Of a stretch of DNA of 64,000 bases, positions 58,504-64,000 are shown in pieces. The DNA lies in the NCBI RefSeq assembly GCF_937888285.1, contig NZ_CALART010000030.1:1-64000 (forward strand), in the 5' to 3' direction. A program made the position numbers and the translations under genes. The DNA comes from an uncultured Aquimonas sp. (lineage in GTDB: Bacteria > Pseudomonadota > Gammaproteobacteria > Xanthomonadales > Xanthomonadaceae). Position 1 is the stretch's first letter; every line of letters begins with the position of its first letter. The notes beneath the pieces were generated by a model. It saw nothing but the letters and a program-made list of their open reading frames with translations, had not been told where the DNA came from and did not search any database.

Positions 58504-60888
58504 TCAGGCGTCCTGTTCGGCGAGGAAGGCCAGCAGCCGCGCCTCGTCCCATACCGGCACGCCAAGCTCGTTCGCCTTGGCCAGCTTGCTGCCGGCCGCC
58601 TCGCCAGCGACCACGAAACTGGTCTTCTTCGACACGCTACCGGCGACCTTGGCGCCGAGGGCTTCGAGCCTGGCGCCGGCTTCGTCGCGGGTCATGGCCG
58701 ACAGCGAGCCGGTCAGGACCACCGTTTTGCCGGCCAGCACGCCGCCCTGGACTTCATGCGGAGCGGCCGCGCGCAGGGCGGACATGGCGGCATCGACGGC
58801 GCGCAGCCGCGGCCCCCAATGCGCGTCACCCAGCATCGCGAACAGCGCCGCGGCGGCATCGGCGGTCACGCCAAGCGCGGTCAGACCACCCTCGCCCGCC
58901 GCTTCGAGTGCAGCGAGTTCGCGGCGGGCCTCGCCGATGCGGCCGATCGAGGTGTCGCCAAGACGCCCCAGCGGTGCGCCCAGCGCCTTGGCCGCGCGCA
59001 GCAGGTGGCCCAGATCCAGCCGTGTCGCCAGCGAGGCCGAAGGCTGACCCGCCTGCTGCGGCTCCACGCCGTTGGCGAGCAGCGCATCGATGACCTCATT
59101 GTTGTGCGGCTGCGCGAAGAAGCTGGCGATCGAGGCCGCGACCTTGGGTCCTACATCGGGCACCGCGAGAAGGAGGATGGGATCGGCATGGCGGATGGCA
59201 TCCAGGCTGCCGAAGCTGCGCGCCAGCGCCTTCGCGGTCTCCTCGCCGATCTGCAGGATGCCCAATCCGAACAGCAGGCGCTCAAGTGCCGGCCGGCGGC
59301 TGCGCTCGAGGGACTCGATCAGGTTCTCGGCCCAGCGCGTGGCTACCTTTCCGGCCTTGACCGTCTCCGGCGTGCTGCCGTCGCGCTGGTCGGCGCGGCG
59401 CTTCATCTCCAGCAGGTCGTCGAGCGTGAGGCGGTAGAGGTCGGCCACGCTCTGCACGAAGCCCAAGTCGACCAGATCCTCGACCATGCGCTCGCCCAGG
59501 CCCTCGATGTCGATGGCGCGGCGCGAGGCGAAGTGGATCAGCGCCTGCTTGCGTTGGGCCGGGCAGAACAGGCCACCGCTGCAGCGGGCCACCGCTTCGC
59601 CCTCCGGCCGCACCACGGCGGAACCGCAGGCGGGGCATTCGGTCGGCAGCAGCCAGGGCGCGGTACCTTCTGGACGACGCTCGGCGACCACGCCCAGCAC
59701 CTCGGGAATCACATCGCCCGCGCGCCGCACGATCACCGTGTCGCCGACGCGCACGTCGAGCCGGGCGATCTGGTCGGCGTTGTGCAGGGTGGCATTGGTG
59801 ACCACCACGCCAGCCACCTGCACGGGCTTGAGCCGGGCCACCGGGGTGATCGCGCCGGTGCGCCCGACCTGCACGTCGATGGCCTCGACCTCGGTCATCT
59901 CCTCCTGCGCGGGGAATTTGTGGGCGATGGCCCAGCGCGGCGCGCGGGCGACGAAGCCCATCGCGCGCTGCTGATCGAAGCGGTTCAACTTGTAGACCAC
60001 TCCATCGATGTCGTAGGCCAGCGCGTCGCGCTTCTCGCCAATGCGGCGGTAGTAGGCGATCAGGCCGTTGAAGCCCACGACACGATCCGACTCCGGGCAG
60101 ACGGGTAGGCCCAGATCCTGCAGTCTCCCGAGCAGTGCCGTGTGCGTTTCCGGGACAACGAAACCCTCTTCGAAGCCTATTCCGTAGGCGTAGAAGGCCA
60201 AGGGCCGCTGTGCGGTGACCGTGGGGTCGAGCTGGCGCAGCGAGCCGGCGGCGCCATTGCGCGGATTCGCCAGCGTCTTCTCGCCACGTTCCAGCGCACG
60301 CTGGTTGAAAGCGTTGAAGCCAGCCCGCGGCATGTAGACCTCGCCGCGAACTTCCAGAACCGAAGGCGCCTTCCCACGCAGCTGAAGCGGAATTGCGCGA
60401 ATTGTTCGCAGATTGGCGGTGACATCCTCACCAGTCGCACCATCGCCGCGGGTCGCGCCCTGCACGAGCACGCCGTGCTTGTAGCGTAGGCTGATCGCCA
60501 GACCATCGAGCTTGGGCTCGGCTGAAAACTCTGGGCTTGTGTCGCCCGTTTCCTCGACAATGCGACGTACGAACTCCGCGACTTCGCGGTGCCGCAACTC
60601 GGGCGCCTCTTGCTCGACATCATCAAAGGCATTGCCCAGTGAAAGCATGGGCACTGCGTGCTTGACCTCGGCGAACGCACTGTCGGAGCGCGCGCCAACG
60701 CGCAAGGTCGGAGAATACGGCGTGCGCAGCTCCGGATGCGCTGCCTCCAGCGCCTCCAGCTCGCGCAGCAGCCGGTCGTACTCGGCGTCCGGAATCCCCG
60801 GCGCATCCAGCACGTGGTAGCGGTAGTTCGCGTCCTCGATCTGCGCGCGCAGTTCGGCCGCGCGCGCGCTCAGGCTGTCGTTCGCCAT
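58504..60888 (-). CDS. ligA: NAD-dependent DNA ligase
   Basis: 794 residues, longer than the roughly 670 of E. coli. Seals nicks in replication and repair. The Ia domain (NYRYHVLDAPGIPDAEYDRL) is followed by the nucleotidyl-transfer lysine K126 (EPKLDGLA), the OB fold, a four-cysteine zinc finger (CPACG, then two more Cys in ARCSGGLFCPAQ), HhH repeats and a C-terminal BRCT domain. About 100 extra residues (roughly 620-715) between HhH and BRCT are a known xanthomonad trait. Starts 10 bases after the smc stop. Confidence 0.95.
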   Translation of the reverse strand: MANDSLSARAAELRAQIEDANYRYHVLDAPGIPDAEYDRLLRELEALEAAHPELRTPYSPTLRVGARSDSAFAEVKHAVPMLSLGNAFDDVEQEAPELRHREVAEFVRRIVEETGDTSPEFSAEPKLDGLAISLRYKHGVLVQGATRGDGATGEDVTANLRTIRAIPLQLRGKAPSVLEVRGEVYMPRAGFNAFNQRALERGEKTLANPRNGAAGSLRQLDPTVTAQRPLAFYAYGIGFEEGFVVPETHTALLGRLQDLGLPVCPESDRVVGFNGLIAYYRRIGEKRDALAYDIDGVVYKLNRFDQQRAMGFVARAPRWAIAHKFPAQEEMTEVEAIDVQVGRTGAITPVARLKPVQVAGVVVTNATLHNADQIARLDVRVGDTVIVRRAGDVIPEVLGVVAERRPEGTAPWLLPTECPACGSAVVRPEGEAVARCSGGLFCPAQRKQALIHFASRRAIDIEGLGERMVEDLVDLGFVQSVADLYRLTLDDLLEMKRRADQRDGSTPETVKAGKVATRWAENLIESLERSRRPALERLLFGLGILQIGEETAKALARSFGSLDAIRHADPILLLAVPDVGPKVAASIASFFAQPHNNEVIDALLANGVEPQQAGQPSASLATRLDLGHLLRAAKALGAPLGRLGDTSIGRIGEARRELAALEAAGEGGLTALGVTADAAAALFAMLGDAHWGPRLRAVDAAMSALRAAAPHEVQGGVLAGKTVVLTGSLSAMTRDEAGARLEALGAKVAGSVSKKTSFVVAGEAAGSKLAKANELGVPVWDEARLLAFLAEQDA

Positions 60889-60898
60889 GGGGTGGCTC

Positions 60899-63800
60899 TC
60901 AGGCCGCGCCAACCATGCGGCTGGCCTCGTCGATATCGACCGAGACCAGGCGCGACACGCCGGGCTCGCGCATGGTCACGCCGGCCAGCTGGCGGGCCGC
61001 TTCCATGGTCGACTTGTTGTGGGTGACAAACAGGAACTGCACCTTCTCGCTCATCTCGGACACCATCGCGCTGAAGCGGCCGACGTTGGCCTCGTCCAGC
61101 GGCGCATCGACCTCGTCGAGCAGGCAGAAGGGCGCCGGGTTGAGCTGGAAGATCGCGAACACGAGCGCCACCGCGGTCAGCGCCTTCTCGCCGCCGGACA
61201 GCAGCGAGATGTTGGACACGCGCTTGCCCGGCGGACGCGCCATGATCGCCACGCCGGTGTCGAGCAGGTCCTCGCCGGTCAGCTCCAGATAGGCGTGGCC
61301 GCCGCCGAACAATCGCGGATACAGGGCCTGGACGCCGGTGTTGACGCGGTCGAAGGTGTCCTTGAAGCGGCCGCGGGTTTCCTTGTCGATCTTGCGGATC
61401 GCGTTCTCCAGCGTTTCCAGCGCCTGCGTCAGATCGTTGTGCTGGCTGTCCAGATACTCCTTGCGCTGCGACTGCTCGCCGTACTCCTGGATCGCCGCGA
61501 GGTTCACCGGCTCCAGCCGCTTGATGCGGGTTTCGAGCTCGTCCAGCGACTTTTTCCAGGTCTCGGGCGTGGCGTTCTCGGGCAGGTTGTCGAGCAGGGC
61601 CTGCGGCTCCAGCTCGGCGGCGGTGATCGCCTCCAGCAGGCCCTGCGCCTTGAGCGCCAGCGCCTGCTCGTCCAGCCGCTTGCGCGAGAGACGCTCGCGC
61701 AGCAGCAGGGCGCGCTGGTCGAGCTGCTGGCGGCGCTGCTCGTAATTGCGCAGCTCGCCCTCGATGCCGTCCACCGCGGAGCGCGCGGCCGACAGCCGCT
61801 TCTCGACGTCGATGCGGCTGTCCAGGTAGACCTGCAATTCGTTCTTCAACGCTTCGATCGGCGCATCGCCCACCGACAGCTGTTCGGCGAGTTCGGCGCG
61901 ACGCTGGCCCAGCTGCTGCAGCTGGTTCTTCATGCGCGCTAGACCCTGCTCCAGGCCGGCGCGCTGGCTGCGCTTGGACTCCAGCTGCAGGGCGAGGTGA
62001 TGGCCGCGCTCGCGCAGCTCGCGCACCGCCGACTGCGCGGCCTCGCGGCCGGCGAACAGGCGCTCGCGCTCGCCTTCAAGCGACAGGCGCAAATCCTCCT
62101 GCTCGCCCATGCGCTCCATCGCATGCTCCAGCCGCGCACGCGAATCGCCGGCCTGCTCCTGGGCGTCCTCGATAGCGGTGGACAGCTGCGAAAGCTCGGC
62201 TTCGATGCGCTGGCGCCGGGCCTGCGCCTGGTCGAGCTTGCCGCCGAGGCTCTGCAGCTGGCCCGACAGCTCGGCCACGCTGCGATGCGCCAGATAGAGG
62301 CTGCGCTGCGCGTCCTCGCGCTCGATCTCGGCCTGCTGCAGGGCATCACGCAGCTCATTGAGCTGCTCGACCAGGGCTTGTTCGCGCAGGCCCTGGTTCT
62401 GGATCTCGGCGCGCAGGTTCTGCAGCTCGCGCTCGCGCGCCAGCGCACCCTGCTGGGCCTCGCCCGAGCGCAGCACGCGGGCGAAGCCGGCGGACAGCCA
62501 CTCGCCTTCGCGAGTGATCAGGCTTGCGCCTTCGGCCAGCGCCGGCAGCCGCGCGCGCGCCGCATCGAGCGAGTCGACGGCGTGCACATCGACCAGCAGG
62601 CGCCGCAGCGCGGCCGGGCCTTCGATTTTGGCGGCCAGCGAATCGGCGGGCGCAACCAGCACTTCATCGGCCTCGGCCAGCAGTGACAGCCGTCCCGCCC
62701 GCAGTGCGGCGAGCGCCTCGGCATGCTGTGCCGGGGTCTCGACCATCACGCCCTCGATCAGGCTGCCGAGCACGGTTTCGACTGCGGTCTCCCAGCCCGG
62801 CTGCACCTTGAGCACGCTGCCGGCGCGCGGCTGCTGCTCCAGGCCCTGCGCGCGCAGCCAGTCGAGCACCGCGCCCTTCTCCTGGCCGAGCGCCGCGGCC
62901 TGCAGGGCTTCCAGCGAGCCCAGGCGCCCACGCTGGCTCTGGATCTCCTTGCGCACCTCGGCCAGCTGAGCCTGGCTGAGGCGCTGTTTCTCCTGCACCG
63001 CCAGCACGGCCTGCTTGCGGGCATCCAACCCGGCGGTGAGTTCATCGACCTGGACGCGCTGGGCCTCGGCCTGTTCCTTCGCGTCTTCGAGCGCGGCTTC
63101 GATCGCCGAGACGTCGAGGCCCTGCAGCTCGCCGGCCAGCGTCTCGCGGCGGCGTCCGAGCTCGAGCATCTGCCGGTCGAGGTAGTCGATGCGGGTGCGT
63201 TCGACTTCGGCCGCGCGCGCGGCCTCGGACTGCGCCTGACGCTGCGCGTCGGAAGTGCGCTGCCAGTCGCTCAGCGCGCGCTCGGCGGCCTGCAGGGCTT
63301 CGGCGCGTTCGGCCAGCTGCTCGCCGACCTCGCTGGCCGCGGGTTCAAGTTCCTGCACCACGGCATCGAGGTCGGCCAGCTTGGACGCGTCTTCCTCGAT
63401 GTGCGCCAGCACTTCCGCGTGCGAGGCATCGGCCTCGGCCTTGCTCTGGCGCAGGCGCTGGGTGAGTTCGCCCTGATGGCGGATCTGCTGCTCGACGCGG
63501 GCGATGTCGCTGCTCAGGCGGTAGCTCTCGGCCTGCACCTTCGACAGCGCCTCGCCGGCCTCGCCCTGCTGCACGCGGGTCAGCTCGATCTGCGCCTCGA
63601 CATGACGCTGCTCGGTGACCGTGGCTTCGAGCTGCAGGTCCTCCTCACCCAAGCCTGCGCGCAGCTCGGTCAGCTCGCGCTCGACCGCGCCGAACAGCAT
63701 GGCCTTGAGCTGCGCGTCGCGCTCGCGCTGCTCGGCGCGCAGCTGCTGGTAGAGCTCGGCCTGCCGGGCCTGGCGCTTCAAATGCTCCAGCTGCTTGTCG

Positions 63801-64000
63801 ACCTCCTCGCGCAGGTCGTTCAGGCGGTCGAGGTTCTCGCGCGTGTGCCGCATGCGCGTCTCGGTCTCCTTGCGGCGCTCCTTGTACTTGGAGATGCCGG
63901 CGGCCTCCTCCAGGTAGACGCGCAGGTCCTCGGGCCGGGCTTCGATGATCTGGCTGATCATGCCCTGCTCGATGATCGAGTAGCTGCGTGGCCCCAGGCC
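60899..64000 (-). CDS. smc: Chromosome segregation protein SMC (N-terminus beyond the window)
   Basis: 1033 C-terminal residues are visible; the first ~140 or so, with Walker A, lie off the right edge. SMC dimers organise and separate chromosomes with ScpA/ScpB. Visible are the first coiled-coil arm, a hinge domain (around DWLRAQGLEQQPRAGSVLK), the second coiled coil, the ABC signature LLSGGEKALTAVALVFA and Walker B PFCLLDEVDAPLDEAN. The presence of SMC rather than MukB fits Xanthomonadales. Its stop is 10 bases from the ligA start, with no zipA gene between. Confidence 0.95.
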   Translation of the reverse strand, partial: GLGPRSYSIIEQGMISQIIEARPEDLRVYLEEAAGISKYKERRKETETRMRHTRENLDRLNDLREEVDKQLEHLKRQARQAELYQQLRAEQRERDAQLKAMLFGAVERELTELRAGLGEEDLQLEATVTEQRHVEAQIELTRVQQGEAGEALSKVQAESYRLSSDIARVEQQIRHQGELTQRLRQSKAEADASHAEVLAHIEEDASKLADLDAVVQELEPAASEVGEQLAERAEALQAAERALSDWQRTSDAQRQAQSEAARAAEVERTRIDYLDRQMLELGRRRETLAGELQGLDVSAIEAALEDAKEQAEAQRVQVDELTAGLDARKQAVLAVQEKQRLSQAQLAEVRKEIQSQRGRLGSLEALQAAALGQEKGAVLDWLRAQGLEQQPRAGSVLKVQPGWETAVETVLGSLIEGVMVETPAQHAEALAALRAGRLSLLAEADEVLVAPADSLAAKIEGPAALRRLLVDVHAVDSLDAARARLPALAEGASLITREGEWLSAGFARVLRSGEAQQGALARERELQNLRAEIQNQGLREQALVEQLNELRDALQQAEIEREDAQRSLYLAHRSVAELSGQLQSLGGKLDQAQARRQRIEAELSQLSTAIEDAQEQAGDSRARLEHAMERMGEQEDLRLSLEGERERLFAGREAAQSAVRELRERGHHLALQLESKRSQRAGLEQGLARMKNQLQQLGQRRAELAEQLSVGDAPIEALKNELQVYLDSRIDVEKRLSAARSAVDGIEGELRNYEQRRQQLDQRALLLRERLSRKRLDEQALALKAQGLLEAITAAELEPQALLDNLPENATPETWKKSLDELETRIKRLEPVNLAAIQEYGEQSQRKEYLDSQHNDLTQALETLENAIRKIDKETRGRFKDTFDRVNTGVQALYPRLFGGGHAYLELTGEDLLDTGVAIMARPPGKRVSNISLLSGGEKALTAVALVFAIFQLNPAPFCLLDEVDAPLDEANVGRFSAMVSEMSEKVQFLFVTHNKSTMEAARQLAGVTMREPGVSRLVSVDIDEASRMVGAA

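Overview
The window is about 64 kb of high-GC, gene-dense chromosome from a gammaproteobacterium. It most likely belongs to the Xanthomonadales/Lysobacterales group. Supporting signs are the LigA with a roughly 100-residue extra segment before its BRCT domain, the DUF4845-rnc-era-recO cluster, tandem GAATCCC runs between genes, and paired palindromic GGTGGGCC-type intergenic repeats. There are no rRNA or tRNA genes, no CRISPR array, no prophage and no transposase. The first ~300 bases are clearly poorer in GC than the rest (about 53% by hand count) and hold an unrecognised ORF cut by the left edge, so the window may start at the edge of an acquired segment.

Left third (1-18.3 kb): a GNAT acetyltransferase; a secreted SnoaL-like protein; a histidine kinase/OmpR-type regulator pair; a secreted SGNH hydrolase with a downstream unknown; and an apolipoprotein N-acyltransferase homologue with a long C-terminal extension. 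Next come the Anbu (ancestral beta-subunit) peptidase locus with its alpha-E and circularly permuted ATP-grasp partners but without the usual transglutaminase gene, RDD and DUF456 membrane proteins, exonuclease I, an alpha/beta hydrolase, a hemolysin-III-family membrane protein and pyrrolidone-carboxylate peptidase.

Middle (18.7-41 kb): an MCE lipid-transport operon (MlaE with fused STAS-like domain, MlaF-like ATPase, MCE protein, PqiC-like lipoprotein), a stand-alone homoserine dehydrogenase and an aldehyde dehydrogenase. A tight co-directional cluster follows: TonB-dependent siderophore-type receptor, ABC ATPase and two DUF3526-type permeases, then a two-gene RND efflux pump. Then come a GcvA-like LysR regulator divergent from an EamA transporter, an arsenite methyltransferase without other ars genes, and an Lrp/AsnC regulator divergent from an ornithine cyclodeaminase, with a clear 20-bp palindrome between them.

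Right third (41-64 kb): serS, a Kef-type cation/proton antiporter, a small lipoprotein, a FadD-type acyl-CoA ligase, a serine beta-lactamase-like hydrolase, and a TonB-dependent receptor meeting it at a strong hairpin terminator. These are followed by an exported Mn-type superoxide dismutase, an SDR enzyme, a large AsmA/YdbH-like protein and a REC-Hpt protein. The leftward housekeeping block smc (cut by the right edge), ligA, DUF4845, rnc, era, recO closes the window. smc abuts ligA with no zipA between them.

Intergenic space is rich in repeats: GGTGGGCC palindrome pairs at four loci, a 244-bp composite repeat at 6.8-7.06 kb, a CT-rich inverted repeat at 18.5 kb and GAATCCC runs at 14.4 and 39.1 kb. 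I found no single system that is demonstrably new. The best candidates for follow-up are the TonB-receptor/DUF3526-exporter operon, the extended Lnt homologue and the transglutaminase-less Anbu locus.
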